A program made the position numbers and the translations under genes. From Paenibacillus xerothermodurans (GTDB taxonomy: Bacteria; Bacillota; Bacilli; Paenibacillales; NBRC-103111): DNA of 64,000 nt. Positions 17,756-26,565 of the stretch are shown here, piece by piece; positions within the stretch are counted from its first letter, which is position 1, and every line of letters begins with the position of its first letter. The notes beneath the pieces were generated by a model. It was not told the DNA's origin. It saw only the letters and a program-made list of their open reading frames with translations, and did not search any database. The DNA is taken from contig NZ_NHRJ02000003.1 of the NCBI RefSeq assembly GCF_002220865.2, positions 249,244 through 313,243 on the forward strand, given 5' to 3'.

Positions 17756-17888
17756 ACTTTATCACCTTTCTCATATGGGGACTTCCCGACTCTTTCCCTA
17801 TTTTAACTGAACTGTCCAACGCCTGGCAAAGCAAATGCGCGTCTGCCTGCCGAGCTCACGCTCAATTGCACCGATTCTCATTGACCAT

Positions 17889-17964
17889 TTTGTCGCTTGT
17901 TTATAACGCTTAGTCACTTGTTTTGTACAGTTCGTCGTGAAAATGGGATGTTAGCGTTTTCATT
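17889..17964 (+). promoter_or_regulatory. Three-part operator and consensus cre box upstream of the tctCBA operon
   Basis: TTTTGTCGCTTGTTT (GT at 17892), TTAGTCACTTGTTTT (17913) and ACAGTTCGTCGTGAAAAT (17930) repeat the 21/17 spacing seen before the aldolase gene. TGTTAGCGTTTTCA (17950-17963) fits the CcpA cre consensus fully. Together they suggest substrate-dependent activation plus catabolite control of the transporter operon. Confidence 0.65.
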
Positions 17965-18042
17965 AGGTATCATTAAACTACATTACACTAGATTCAGCAG
18001 CCAGGCGCAGCACTAAAAAATCGCACGTTGGGGGGATTCCTA

Positions 18043-19083
18043 ATGAAATTCCGGAGAAAAAACTTTGCGTTGTCTATGCTTACAGCTGTCATGGCGTTGG
18101 GAGCGATCGGCTGCGGCCAACAGCAAGCCGCCCAGCCTGCAGCCGGCGGCACTCAGCCCGCTGCGGCAGAAGCCACAACCGAGGCCAAAAAGACGGATTT
18201 TCCAAAAAAAGACGTCGAATTCGTGGTGGGCTTTAGTGCGGGAGGCGGCACTGATGTCGTGGCGCGCATTGTTGCAAACGCTGCCAATAAGTACATGCCG
18301 AACGGCAAAACCATTGTCGTGTCAAACAAGCCGGGCGGCAGCGGCACGATTGCGCTGGCCGACATTATGCAGGTGAAGGATGGTTATAAGATAGGCTCCG
18401 TCACAACGGGTAATCTCGCAATTCAGCCGAACTATGGCAAAACGCCGTTCAAAGCCGACGGATTTATTCCGATCGCACAGTTCAACTCTGCGCAAAACCT
18501 GCTCGTGGTGAAGGCGGATGCGCCTTGGCAAACCTATGATGAATGGCTCGACTATGTGAAAAAGAATCCTGACAAGTTTACGTATGGCACGGCGGGCGCG
18601 GGCAATACGCAGCATTTGACGATGGAAGCCATCAATATCATGGAAAACATTAAGACCAAGCATGTGCCGTTCGATGGAGCAGCGCCTGCGATGACCGCTC
18701 TGCTCGGCGGGCATGTGCAGGGGGCGGTCGTACTGACTCAGGAGGCGAAGCCCCACGTGGACGCCGGCGCATTCCGCGTACTTGCCAACGCAGGCACGTC
18801 CAAATATGAACCTTATAACAGTGCAAAATTTTTGAAGGATAAAGGCTTTGTAGGATTGGATACGTGGTCCGGCGTAGTTGTGTCGAAGGATACTCCGAAG
18901 GAGGCAGTCGACGTGCTGCGTGAAGCATTCAAGAAAGCCATGGCGGATCCGGATGTAAAAACAGAATTTAACAAAATCGGACTGGAGCCCGCGTACGCAG
19001 ACAGTGAAGAATTCGCGAAAATTATCGCCGAGACGAGCAAGACGACAGGAGATGTCGCGAAAAAAATCGGGCTTGTGAAGTAA
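18043..19083 (+). CDS. tctC: TctC-family solute-binding lipoprotein (second copy)
   Basis: A 346-residue binding protein with lipoprotein signal (lipobox LGAIGC) and a Gln/Ala-rich mature start. Family blocks are FVVGFSAGGGTDVVARI, NKPGGSGTIALADIM, TTGNLAIQPNYGKTPF, HVPFDGAAPAMTALLGGHVQG and GLDTWSGVVVSKDTP. It is clearly paralogous to the copy at 15222 and keeps the same ligand-loop residues. It is the first gene of the transporter operon, behind GGGGGGA and the operator/cre region, and should deliver substrate to TctAB. Confidence 0.92.
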   Translation: MKFRRKNFALSMLTAVMALGAIGCGQQQAAQPAAGGTQPAAAEATTEAKKTDFPKKDVEFVVGFSAGGGTDVVARIVANAANKYMPNGKTIVVSNKPGGSGTIALADIMQVKDGYKIGSVTTGNLAIQPNYGKTPFKADGFIPIAQFNSAQNLLVVKADAPWQTYDEWLDYVKKNPDKFTYGTAGAGNTQHLTMEAINIMENIKTKHVPFDGAAPAMTALLGGHVQGAVVLTQEAKPHVDAGAFRVLANAGTSKYEPYNSAKFLKDKGFVGLDTWSGVVVSKDTPKEAVDVLREAFKKAMADPDVKTEFNKIGLEPAYADSEEFAKIIAETSKTTGDVAKKIGLVK

Positions 19084-19215
19084 TGCATGCTGCAGGTCGT
19101 ACGGAATGCGGCCGGGTTAGATGCTTTCCCCGCTGCTCCCGTCCGTGTTTGCTATACCGCCGTGTTCTTGGCGAAGCATGTGAACTTCTCTCCAAGGGAA
19201 AGGGCGGATGACAAT

Positions 19216-19668
19216 ATGGTGAAACAGAATGCTGGATTATGGGCTGCGCTCGTGATTTTTCTGTTCGGTGCCGTGTTTTTTTGGATGTCACTTTCTTTTG
19301 ACTATTACGGAGAAACAGGGCCGGGACCGGGTCTGCTGCCTCTCTGGTTAAGCGGCATTCTTATCATTCTAGCGCTGGTGTGTGCGGCGGATTCTTTGCG
19401 AAATGTGGTGAGGTTCAAGGATATTTTGCCGGGCGCTAAGGGCTTCATCAACATCATCGCTATCGCGGGAGCTTTTGTGCTGTTTTTGCTCACGGTCAAT
19501 TATGTTGGCTTCATCGCATCGGGAACTATGTTTCTGTTAATTCTGCTTTTCAGGGAGTACAAATGGCACATGGCATTGGGGATTTCCATATTCCTATCTG
19601 TTCTGTTGTACTGGGTATTTGGTGAGCTGCTGGGTGTGCCTCTGCCGGTTAACGCCTGGGGATGGTGA
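19216..19668 (+). CDS. tctB: TctB-family small membrane subunit
   Basis: A 150-residue protein with four hydrophobic segments: LWAALVIFLFGAVFFWMSLSF, the GPGPGLLPLWLSGILIILALV region, INIIAIAGAFVLFLLTVNYVGFIASG and the GISIFLSVLLYWVFGELLGVPLP end. These are diagnostic of the small subunit of tripartite tricarboxylate transporters. I chose ATG 19216 (MVKQNAGLWAA); the frame opens earlier, at 19087, but that extension is not TctB-like. It lies between tctC and tctA, as usual. Confidence 0.88.
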   Translation: MVKQNAGLWAALVIFLFGAVFFWMSLSFDYYGETGPGPGLLPLWLSGILIILALVCAADSLRNVVRFKDILPGAKGFINIIAIAGAFVLFLLTVNYVGFIASGTMFLLILLFREYKWHMALGISIFLSVLLYWVFGELLGVPLPVNAWGW

Positions 19669-19698
19669 GCGCGGTTGGTTGGGTAAGGAGGGGAAGGG

Positions 19699-21204
19699 AT
19701 GGAATCGTTTTTCAATTTGTTGGCAGGTTTTGAACACGCGATTACTGCCTGGAATTTGTTGTACTGTCTGATCGGTGTCACCATCGGCATGCTCGTGGGC
19801 GTCATGCCCGGATTAGGGCCCACGGCAGGTACGGCCATACTTATTCCACTGACCTTCGGCATGGAGCCGACGTCCGCGATTATTATGCTGTCAGGAATTT
19901 TCTACGGGGCAATGTACGGAGGAACCATTACTTCCGTGTTGATCAACACGCCTGGGGAGGCGGCGTCGGTCATCACCTGTTTGGACGGTCATCAGCTGGC
20001 CAAGCAGGGGCGCGCGGGCGCAGCGCTGGGCGTTGCCGGTATCGGCTCGTTTATCGGCGGCACCGTGGCAATCCTGGGACTTGCTTTTATCGGTCCCCCA
20101 GTGGCCCAATTTGCTTTGCGCTTCGGTCCGCCGGAGTTTTTTGCACTAATGATGGTTGGTTTGTTGATGCTGATCGGCTTAATGGGAAAATCGTTGGTGA
20201 AAGGTATCATCGCCGCGATTATAGGGCTTCTTCTGTCACTGATCGGGATGGATCCGGTGTCGGCGTCGATCAGGTTTACCTTTGACAAAATGGAGCTGCT
20301 GAGCGGCCTCGACTTTGTTGCGGTAGCGATGGGACTTTTCGGCATATCGGAAATTCTGCTGAACGCAGAGAACTCAATGAAGGTGGAAAAGCCGCCGAAA
20401 GTCAAGGGTTTGCTTCCCAAACGCGAGGAATGGCTGCCTACGATGAAGGCTGTCGGGCGTGGCACGGGGCTGGGATTTTTGCTCGGCTTAATCCCCGGAG
20501 CCAATGCTGTCATAGCGTCGCTCATGTCATACTCGTTTGAAAAGAAGCTGTCCAAGGATCCTTCCCGTTTCGGCAAAGGCGCGATCGAAGGGGTAGCCGG
20601 TCCGGAGACAGCCAACAACGCATACAGCGGCGCCGCGCTGATCCCTCTGTTTACGCTAGGCATTCCGAGCTCTCCGACGGTTGCAGTTATTTTAGGCGCG
20701 TTTGTGCTGCATGGCCTAACGCCCGGACCGCAGCTTTTTGACAAAAACCCTGAGTTTGTCTGGGGGGTTATCGCGAGCATGTTCATCGGAAATCTGCTTC
20801 TGTTGATCATGAATCTCCCATTAGCCGGTATGTGGGCCAAAGTCGCGCTGGTGCCTTATAAGATCTTGTTCCCGATCATACTAATCGTTTCCGTGTTGGG
20901 CGCATACAGTGTGAATAACCGGCTATGGGATGTCGGGGTGATGTTCTTTTTTGGCATCGTCGGATATTTTATGAAAAAGTTGGATATCCCGATGGCGGCT
21001 ACCGTGCTGACGTTTGTGCTCGGCCGTTTGATTGAGACCTCTTTGCTGCAATCGCTCGCGATGTCTGACGGTTCGTTTATGATTTTCTTCCTTCGCCCGA
21101 TTTCCGCAATTTTAATGGTCGTGGCGCTCACTGTGCTTGCCGGCAGCATCATCAGTGTGGTAAAGAAAAAACGCGACGTGCTCGCTGCTGATGTTGAGAT
21201 GTAG
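19699..21204 (+). CDS. tctA: TctA-family large permease subunit
   Basis: A 501-residue permease with about 12 hydrophobic segments. It has the family signatures GVMPGLGPTAGTAILIPLTFGMEP, YGGTITSVLINTPGEAASVIT, GLIPGANAVIASLMSYSFEKKLS, GPETANNAYSGAALIPLFTLGIPSSPTVAVILGAF and HGLTPGPQLF. The Gly/Pro-rich PGLGP and PGANA loops are the proposed substrate path. It starts after GGAGGGG. It is driven by an ion gradient together with TctB and TctC. The family is certain; the cargo carboxylate is not. Confidence 0.93.
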   Translation: MESFFNLLAGFEHAITAWNLLYCLIGVTIGMLVGVMPGLGPTAGTAILIPLTFGMEPTSAIIMLSGIFYGAMYGGTITSVLINTPGEAASVITCLDGHQLAKQGRAGAALGVAGIGSFIGGTVAILGLAFIGPPVAQFALRFGPPEFFALMMVGLLMLIGLMGKSLVKGIIAAIIGLLLSLIGMDPVSASIRFTFDKMELLSGLDFVAVAMGLFGISEILLNAENSMKVEKPPKVKGLLPKREEWLPTMKAVGRGTGLGFLLGLIPGANAVIASLMSYSFEKKLSKDPSRFGKGAIEGVAGPETANNAYSGAALIPLFTLGIPSSPTVAVILGAFVLHGLTPGPQLFDKNPEFVWGVIASMFIGNLLLLIMNLPLAGMWAKVALVPYKILFPIILIVSVLGAYSVNNRLWDVGVMFFFGIVGYFMKKLDIPMAATVLTFVLGRLIETSLLQSLAMSDGSFMIFFLRPISAILMVVALTVLAGSIISVVKKKRDVLAADVEM

Positions 21205-21320
21205 CTGTATGGGAACCGGATGGCAAATGCCATGCGTGCCTTCGCACCGGCAGCTCCTGGTCTTACGCACGCAGCACGATTCGATCTTTTACGAAATTGA
21301 CGGAAAGGACCTGATAAACA

Positions 21321-22289
21321 ATGAAGCGACCGAAAGTGATGGTCCCCCAAAAGATTGCCCAGGAAGGCATCGAAAGATTGGAACAAGCCGGGCTGGAAGT
21401 GGTGTACTCGTCTAAGCCGGTGACGGATGTTGTCACGGAAGTGCCCGAAGATTGCGACGCCATCTTAATCAGGACCGCCAAGCTCGGACGCCAGGTCATT
21501 GAACAGTGCCCTAACCTCAGAGTTATCGCCAGACACGGCATCGGCGTGGATAATATCGATATCGACGCAGCCACGGAAAAAGGCATTTATGTGACCAACG
21601 TTCCCCGTTCTAATGTGAACTCGGTCGCCGAGCACGCGGTCGGAATGATGATTTCGCTTGCCCATCACATTGTGAAAGCGGACAAAGAGCTGAGAAAAGG
21701 ACGCTTTGAGGTGCGTAACTTGTTCATCGGCACGGAGCTGTCCGGCAAAACGCTCGGCCTGATCGGCTGCGGCAACATCGGGCGGTTGGTGGCGAAAAAA
21801 TGCGCGGCCGGCTTGGATATGAATGTGATCGTATACGATCCTTACGTGAAAGAGATCGGTATGGCCGGCGTCAGTTTGGTTGATTCGATCGACGAGATTC
21901 TCACGGAGTCCGATTTTATCTCCCTTCATGTGCCGTACCTGCCGGAGATGCACCATTTTATCAATGCGGACGCATTCAAGAAGATGAAGAACTCGGCTTA
22001 TCTCATCAATTGTGCCAGAGGCGGTTTGGTGGACGAGGATGCGCTGTATCATGCAATCAAAAACGGGGAAATTGCGGGCGCGGGCTTCGACGTTTTTGCA
22101 GCCGAACCGGCGCCATCCGAGCACGCGCTGTGGGAGCTCGAGCAGGTGATCGTCACCCCGCACATGGCGGCGCACAGCGCAGAAGCGATGATCCGCATGG
22201 CGGTGGGCGCCGCGGATGAGATCATTGCGGTGTTGAATGGACAAGAGCCTATGCATTGCGTGAACAAAAATAACATTGCAAGAGTGTGA
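21321..22289 (+). CDS. D-isomer 2-hydroxyacid dehydrogenase (PGDH-like)
   Basis: A 322-residue NAD-dependent dehydrogenase of the SerA/hydroxypyruvate reductase family, without an ACT domain. It shows ARHGIGVDNIDIDAAT, the NAD loop LGLIGCGNIGRLVAKK, catalytic Arg in NCARGGLVDEDAL, Glu in FDVFAAEPAP and His in VTPHMAAHSAEA. It sits downstream of tctA and before the DapA-like gene, so it probably reduces or oxidises a C3-C6 hydroxyacid in the same pathway rather than making serine. Confidence 0.87.
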   Translation: MKRPKVMVPQKIAQEGIERLEQAGLEVVYSSKPVTDVVTEVPEDCDAILIRTAKLGRQVIEQCPNLRVIARHGIGVDNIDIDAATEKGIYVTNVPRSNVNSVAEHAVGMMISLAHHIVKADKELRKGRFEVRNLFIGTELSGKTLGLIGCGNIGRLVAKKCAAGLDMNVIVYDPYVKEIGMAGVSLVDSIDEILTESDFISLHVPYLPEMHHFINADAFKKMKNSAYLINCARGGLVDEDALYHAIKNGEIAGAGFDVFAAEPAPSEHALWELEQVIVTPHMAAHSAEAMIRMAVGAADEIIAVLNGQEPMHCVNKNNIARV

Positions 22290-22308
22290 CTGGGAGGGGT
22301 GTGAGATA

Positions 22309-23229
22309 ATGAACTACGCTGAATTCGGAAAAAAATTTGAAACCATTTGCGCCATTAGTATGACACCGTTCTACCCCGATACAAAGGAAATCAACTGGGA
22401 TGGCGTGGAGGAAAACATTAATTTCCTCATCGAGCATGGGACCAAGGTGATCGTGCCCTGCGGCAACACGAGTGAATTCTACGCTTTGACGTTAGACGAA
22501 GCGAAGGAGGAGATTCGCAGGGTGGTCGAGATCGTGGCTGGCAGAGCGTTGGTGCTCGCCGGGATTGGCTACGCCGTTCCGACAGCCATCGAGCTTGGTA
22601 AATGTGCACAGCAAGCCGGAGCGGATGCCGTCATGATCCATCAGCCAATCCACCCATATGTAACGACCACCGGGGCTATTACATACTTTAAGAACATCAT
22701 CGAAGCGCTGGACATACCGTCCGTCATCTATTGGAAGGATGCCAATCTAAGCGATGACGTACTGAGGGTATTGGCTCCTCTGGACAAGTTTGTGGCGGTT
22801 AAATATGCGATTAACGATCTGCCGCGCTTCACCAAAATTGTCCGCGACATGCCGGCAGAGCATAACATCACATGGGTGTGCGGCACTGCCGAGAAATGGG
22901 CTCCATACTATTTTAACGCGGGTGCGAAGGGCTTTACGTCGGGCTTGATCAACCTGTGCCCGCAAATTTCTTTTGAAATGCTTCACGCGTTGCAGGCTGA
23001 CGACCAAGAGACGGTATGGCGGGCCTGGGAAAAAGCCCTGCCTTTCGAGAACCTGCGGGCGAAATATAATAACGGCAACAACGTCGTGGCAGTTAAGGAA
23101 GCGATGAATCAAATCGGTCTCACGGCCGGTGTCACACGGGAGCCGGTCGATCCGCTCAATGACAAGGATAGAGCGGAAGTCACCAAAATTTTGACAAGCT
23201 GGGGATTGCTGCAGCATCAGCAAGCGTAG
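22309..23229 (+). CDS. DapA/NAL-family lyase or dehydratase
   Basis: A 306-residue class I aldolase-fold protein. The PCGNTSEFYALT block occupies the GTTGE position, ALVLAGIGYAVPTAIELGKCAQQAGADAVMIHQP follows, and the Schiff-base Lys lies in FVAVKYAIND. The family includes dihydrodipicolinate synthase, N-acetylneuraminate lyase and 5-dehydro-4-deoxyglucarate dehydratase. The context favours a sugar-acid or keto-acid role over lysine synthesis. I chose ATG 22309, with GGGAGGGG upstream. With the GabD-like enzyme it would form a glucarate-type route; unproven. Confidence 0.83.
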   Translation: MNYAEFGKKFETICAISMTPFYPDTKEINWDGVEENINFLIEHGTKVIVPCGNTSEFYALTLDEAKEEIRRVVEIVAGRALVLAGIGYAVPTAIELGKCAQQAGADAVMIHQPIHPYVTTTGAITYFKNIIEALDIPSVIYWKDANLSDDVLRVLAPLDKFVAVKYAINDLPRFTKIVRDMPAEHNITWVCGTAEKWAPYYFNAGAKGFTSGLINLCPQISFEMLHALQADDQETVWRAWEKALPFENLRAKYNNGNNVVAVKEAMNQIGLTAGVTREPVDPLNDKDRAEVTKILTSWGLLQHQQA

Positions 23230-23245
23230 GGGAGGAGGAGAGAAT

Positions 23246-25096
23246 ATGGCAAAGATGACGGCAGCAGAGGCAATAGTCGAGGTAATAGCCAGGGAGGGCT
23301 GCGAGAAGGCGTTTTGCGTTCCGGGCGAGAGTTACTTGAGCGTGTTGAACGCATTGTACGGCCACCCTCAAATTGAGCTCATCTCCGGCCGCCATGAAGG
23401 CGGAGTTTCTTTCATGGCTGAAGGCTATGCGAAAGCAAGCGGCAAGGTAGGCGTATGCTTCGCCACGCGCGGGCCGGGCGCAACCAATCTGTCTATCGGC
23501 CTGCATACTGCACAGCAGGATTCCACACCATTGGTCGCCTTTATCGGTCAGGTGGAACGGTCATTCCGCGGCCGGGAAGGGTTTCAGGAGATCGATATGG
23601 CTGAGTATTTCAGTCACCTCGTAAAATGGACCGTAGAGCTGAATGATGCTCATAGAGCAGCTGAACTGGTGCAGCGGGCTTTCCACATTGCGCGATCCGG
23701 CAGGCCCGGCCCGGTGCTGATCTCCCTGCCGCAGGATGTACTGAGCGAGGTGGCGGACATGGAGTTTCACGAATCGGAAATGCTGACCAAGCCACGGCCC
23801 GACCCGACAGCGGTGGTAAAAGCCAGACAAATACTGCGCGACGCGAAACGAGCTGTCATTATCGCCGGAGGCGGCGTGACAGCTACGAAGTCGGCTGCGG
23901 AATTAGTAAGGCTGTCCGAGCAGCTGCAGGTTCCGGTTATCACCGCGTTTCGCCGGTTTGACGCGTTTCCTAACCAGCATCCCTACTATATCGGCCAGCT
24001 GGGAGTGGGCGCGGCGGCGTACTTGGTGCAATGCGTACAGAATGCAGATGTCGTACTGGCGATTGGCACCCGCTTCTCGCAGATTACGACTCAGAATTAC
24101 ACTCTGTTATCGCCGAAGACCAAGCTCATTCATGTTGACATTTCTGCCGACGAATTGAACAAAGTTTACCGTCCTGCGCTCGGTATCGTCGCTGATGCTA
24201 AACATTTTATTCTTGATCTCCTTGCAGCGATGGAGACACAAGCTCTGGGCGGCGAAACGCCGCGGGTAAACGTGGATGTTGCCAGCGCTGGGGGCACTTT
24301 GGGTAGCACGAATGCAGTGGGCGTTGCGGGTGTTACCAATACTGCTGAGGGAGCAGTGGATGCTGCGAGGGCTGTGCGCAGTGCGGGTGATGCGAACTCT
24401 ACAGGCGCCGTCGTCGATGCGGGTGGCATATATCACGCTGCGGAGCGGCAAGCTTTTATTAGGGAGCAACGGGCCAAATATGAGCAATTTTCCGCTGTAC
24501 GCAGCACGTCAGGTGATCAATATGTGAGCTTGGAGGGGGTCATGGGCGACCTGATGTCGCATTTACCTTCCAACAGTATATTTACTACGGATGCGGGCAA
24601 TTTTTATGGTTGGATGGCAAAGCACTACCGTTTCGTGGAAGAAGGCACATTCGTTGGGCCGACTTCCGGTGCAATGGGCTACGCCCTGCCTGCGGCAATC
24701 GGAGCCAAGGTGGCACATCCGGATCGCATTGTCGTGGCGTATGCCGGGGACGGAGGATTCATGATGACCGTGCAGGAGCTTGAAACTGCGGTGCGCAACA
24801 ACATTCCCGTCCTGGCTATCGTGGCTAACAATAACATGTATGGCACGATTCGCATGCATCAAGAGAGGCATTTCCCTGAACGCGTCATTGCAACGGAATT
24901 ATCTAATCCGAACTTTGCGGAGCTGATCATCAACATGGGCGGCCACGGAGAGCTGGTGGAAAAGAATGAGGATTTTGTCCCCGCTTTGAAGCGGGCGTTA
25001 TCCTCCAATAAGCCGGCGCTGATTGAGGTACGCACAAACCCTCAGCAGATTTCCGTGGCGAAGACGATCGATCAGTTGCGGTTAGTTACACAATAG
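23246..25096 (+). CDS. Thiamine-diphosphate enzyme, acetolactate synthase/glyoxylate carboligase-like
   Basis: A 616-residue enzyme of the POX/AHAS family. The N-terminal ThDP-binding PYR domain has FCVPGESYLSVLNAL, catalytic Glu in RHEGGVSFMAEGYAKASG and TRGPGATNLSIG. The central domain follows. The C-terminal PP domain has the GDGGFMMTVQELETAVRNNIPVLAIVANNN ThDP motif (in blocks) ending GTIRMHQE. An Ala/Gly/Val-rich insert (about residues 334-394) separates the central and C-terminal domains. The start follows GGGAGGAGGAG. It may condense glyoxylate or pyruvate-type acids; the reaction is not determined. Confidence 0.85.
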   Translation: MAKMTAAEAIVEVIAREGCEKAFCVPGESYLSVLNALYGHPQIELISGRHEGGVSFMAEGYAKASGKVGVCFATRGPGATNLSIGLHTAQQDSTPLVAFIGQVERSFRGREGFQEIDMAEYFSHLVKWTVELNDAHRAAELVQRAFHIARSGRPGPVLISLPQDVLSEVADMEFHESEMLTKPRPDPTAVVKARQILRDAKRAVIIAGGGVTATKSAAELVRLSEQLQVPVITAFRRFDAFPNQHPYYIGQLGVGAAAYLVQCVQNADVVLAIGTRFSQITTQNYTLLSPKTKLIHVDISADELNKVYRPALGIVADAKHFILDLLAAMETQALGGETPRVNVDVASAGGTLGSTNAVGVAGVTNTAEGAVDAARAVRSAGDANSTGAVVDAGGIYHAAERQAFIREQRAKYEQFSAVRSTSGDQYVSLEGVMGDLMSHLPSNSIFTTDAGNFYGWMAKHYRFVEEGTFVGPTSGAMGYALPAAIGAKVAHPDRIVVAYAGDGGFMMTVQELETAVRNNIPVLAIVANNNMYGTIRMHQERHFPERVIATELSNPNFAELIINMGGHGELVEKNEDFVPALKRALSSNKPALIEVRTNPQQISVAKTIDQLRLVTQ

Positions 25097-25201
25097 GCAC
25101 TGTCTGCGCCATTGCACGGACCTAGTCCGGCGGAATCGAGGCAGATCCGCCGGATTAGGCCCGGCGGGCTTAATATCTGTATCAAAAAACAAGCGACAAT
25201 C

Positions 25202-25240
25202 AGCTCTCCCGACGATCTACATCGTTCGTGGAGAGCTTTT
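25202..25240. terminator. Terminator just inside the right end of the spoVR element
   Basis: Stem AGCTCTCC / GGAGAGCT followed by TTTTT on the plus strand ends the ThDP-enzyme operon. On the minus strand the same stem lies about 20 bases past the right core, inside the aberrant tail of the spoVR 5' part. A T-run follows about 12 bases after the stem, so it can also stop transcription of unexcised spoVR. Confidence 0.7.
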
Positions 25241-26068
25241 TGCGTAAGCACCTTTGCGATACGAAGCCCAGCCTTCGTTCATGATCTTGGTCTCCAGCTG
25301 CGGCCAGAAATACAGCATTTCGTCGCGGAGCATTGTCATAATATCCCTTTGCCAGTCGGTCATATAGGGGGCGTGCTCTTCAATGAACAGCATTAAATCC
25401 TTTTCCGGAGTGGCAGGAAACTTGACGGTTTCCTGTTTCTTCATCGTGTCATCCGACTTTCGCGCATCCAGGTCCCACAAATCCTCATATCCAAGCTTAC
25501 GTTCCTTCACTTCCGCTGGCGAACCTTCTCCCTTATTGTGTGCTGATCTTTCCCTCCGGTATGGCTTCGTTATCAAAGGATCGATGTGCTCCTGAATCGC
25601 GAGCACCGCATCGATAAATTTTTCGACCTCCTCGGTACCGTACTGCAGCTCATACTGCCGAATGCGCTCTGCTGTAGCGGACATGCTTTCAACCATATTT
25701 CGGTTCGTTTTGGAGAAACGGACATTGTTCTTAAAAAAGTCGCAGTGCGCCAACACATGTGCCACGATCAGCTTGTTCTGAATCAACGAATTTCCATCGA
25801 GCAGAAAAGCGTAGCACGGGTCTGAGTTGATCACCAGTTCATAAATTTTGCTGAGTCCGAAATCGTATTGCATTTTCATTTTGTGGAAGGTTTTACCAAA
25901 CGACCAGTGGGAGAAGCGGGTCGGCATCCCATAGGCCCCGAAAGTATAAATGATATCCGCCGGGCATATTTCATATCGCATCGGATAATAGTCCAGCCCA
26001 AACCCGTTCGCCACCTCGGTGATCTCGGCTATTGCGTATTCCAGCTTTTTGATGTCATCGGCATTCAT
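25217..26068 (-). CDS. spoVR: SpoVR, N-terminal part (5' half of an interrupted gene)
   Basis: Of 283 codons, the first 270 encode the SpoVR N-terminal half ([41 protein letters not shown] in blocks, [34 protein letters not shown]). The last 13 ([13 protein letters not shown]) are element sequence. The break falls exactly after EGWASY, where the 20-bp core at 25259-25278 matches 4356-4375. The ATG overlaps the yhbH stop as ATGA, so spoVR is translationally coupled to yhbH. Without excision the product lacks the whole C-terminal half and should be inactive. Confidence 0.93.
   Translation of the reverse strand: MNADDIKKLEYAIAEITEVANGFGLDYYPMRYEICPADIIYTFGAYGMPTRFSHWSFGKTFHKMKMQYDFGLSKIYELVINSDPCYAFLLDGNSLIQNKLIVAHVLAHCDFFKNNVRFSKTNRNMVESMSATAERIRQYELQYGTEEVEKFIDAVLAIQEHIDPLITKPYRRERSAHNKGEGSPAEVKERKLGYEDLWDLDARKSDDTMKKQETVKFPATPEKDLMLFIEEHAPYMTDWQRDIMTMLRDEMLYFWPQLETKIMNEGWASYRKGAYAKSSPRTM
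25259..25278 (-). repeat. Right attachment core of the spoVR element
   Basis: A second exact copy of the 20-bp core. Joining the two element-side flanks (GCG before the core here, ATCGC after the left core) gives a circle junction with perfect 11-bp arms, GCGATACGAAG and CTTCGTATCGC, around CCCAGC. That is the symmetrical organisation expected of a serine-integrase attP. Confidence 0.88.
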
Positions 26069-26565
26069 CGGACAGCGCTCCCTTCAGGCCGCGGAAAAAA
26101 GGTTTTTAAAGCTTTGTAGACTTCGCCTTTTTCACGAATCACGTAGTGCAAGAATTTGGGATCCTGCAGATTGCGGTAGGCGGACATGAGAGTGCTGCTG
26201 CGGTTGTATTGGTTCACTTCGCCGTATCCGAACAGGTTGGAGTGTTCAATCAGCTGCATGATCAATTTGACGCACTTTTCATTGTCAGAAGTCAAATTAT
26301 CCCCGTCGGAAAAATGGAACGGATAAATATTGTACCTGGCCGGGGGATAACGCCTGTCTATCAAATCAAGCGCCAACTGATACGCGGACGAGCAAATCGT
26401 ACCTCCACTCTCCCCTTTGGTGAAAAACTCCTCCTCCGTTACTTCCTTAGCTTCCGTGTGGTGCGCGATAAACACTATTTCCACGTGCTCATAGCGTGTC
26501 CTTAGAAAGCGGGTCATCCAAAAAAAGAAGCTGCGGGCGATATATTTTTCGAAGGAACCCATGGA
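26065..26565 (-). CDS. yhbH: YhbH, C-terminal part (3' half of an interrupted gene)
   Basis: From GSMG onward the frame reads [53 protein letters not shown] in blocks, then [35 protein letters not shown] and [14 protein letters not shown]. This is the C-terminal half of YhbH, a conserved sigma-E-regulon sporulation protein with a VWA-like domain. The frame stays open upstream into the element to an ATG at 26709, which would add 46 foreign residues ([20 protein letters not shown]...). That start has no good ribosome site. Its natural 5' half is at 30170-30835. Joined at the core, the two give a 385-residue YhbH. Confidence 0.92.
   Translation of the reverse strand, partial: SMGSFEKYIARSFFFWMTRFLRTRYEHVEIVFIAHHTEAKEVTEEEFFTKGESGGTICSSAYQLALDLIDRRYPPARYNIYPFHFSDGDNLTSDNEKCVKLIMQLIEHSNLFGYGEVNQYNRSSTLMSAYRNLQDPKFLHYVIREKGEVYKALKTFFPRPEGSAVR
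26557..26565 (-). repeat. Left attachment core of the yhbH element
   Basis: TCCATGGGT on the minus strand encodes Ser-Met-Gly of the YhbH metal-site motif. The chromosomal side continues TCCTTCGAAAAATAT (SFEKY). The element side is AACACCCGGC. Confidence 0.85.

Larger units (their letters stand above)
4356..25278. mobile_element. spoVR intervening element (about 20.9 kb, serine-recombinase type)
   Basis: The element is bounded by two direct copies of a 20-bp core, ATACGAAGCCCAGCCTTCGT on the plus strand, at 4356-4375 and 25259-25278. Recombination between them removes 20,903 bp and fuses spoVR in frame. A large serine recombinase gene sits 30 bp inside the left core. The remaining cargo is a carboxylate transport/catabolism island. 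I see no capsid, tail, portal, terminase, lysis or conjugation genes. The layout, with a recombinase at the edge, a split sporulation gene and in-frame repair, matches known sporulation intervening elements such as skin. Mother-cell-specific excision is inferred from that precedent. Confidence 0.88.

Noticed and set aside
4376-25258. Prophage interpretation of the spoVR element
   Set aside because: No capsid, portal, terminase, tail, replication or lysis gene was recognised; all larger frames are metabolic, transport or regulatory.
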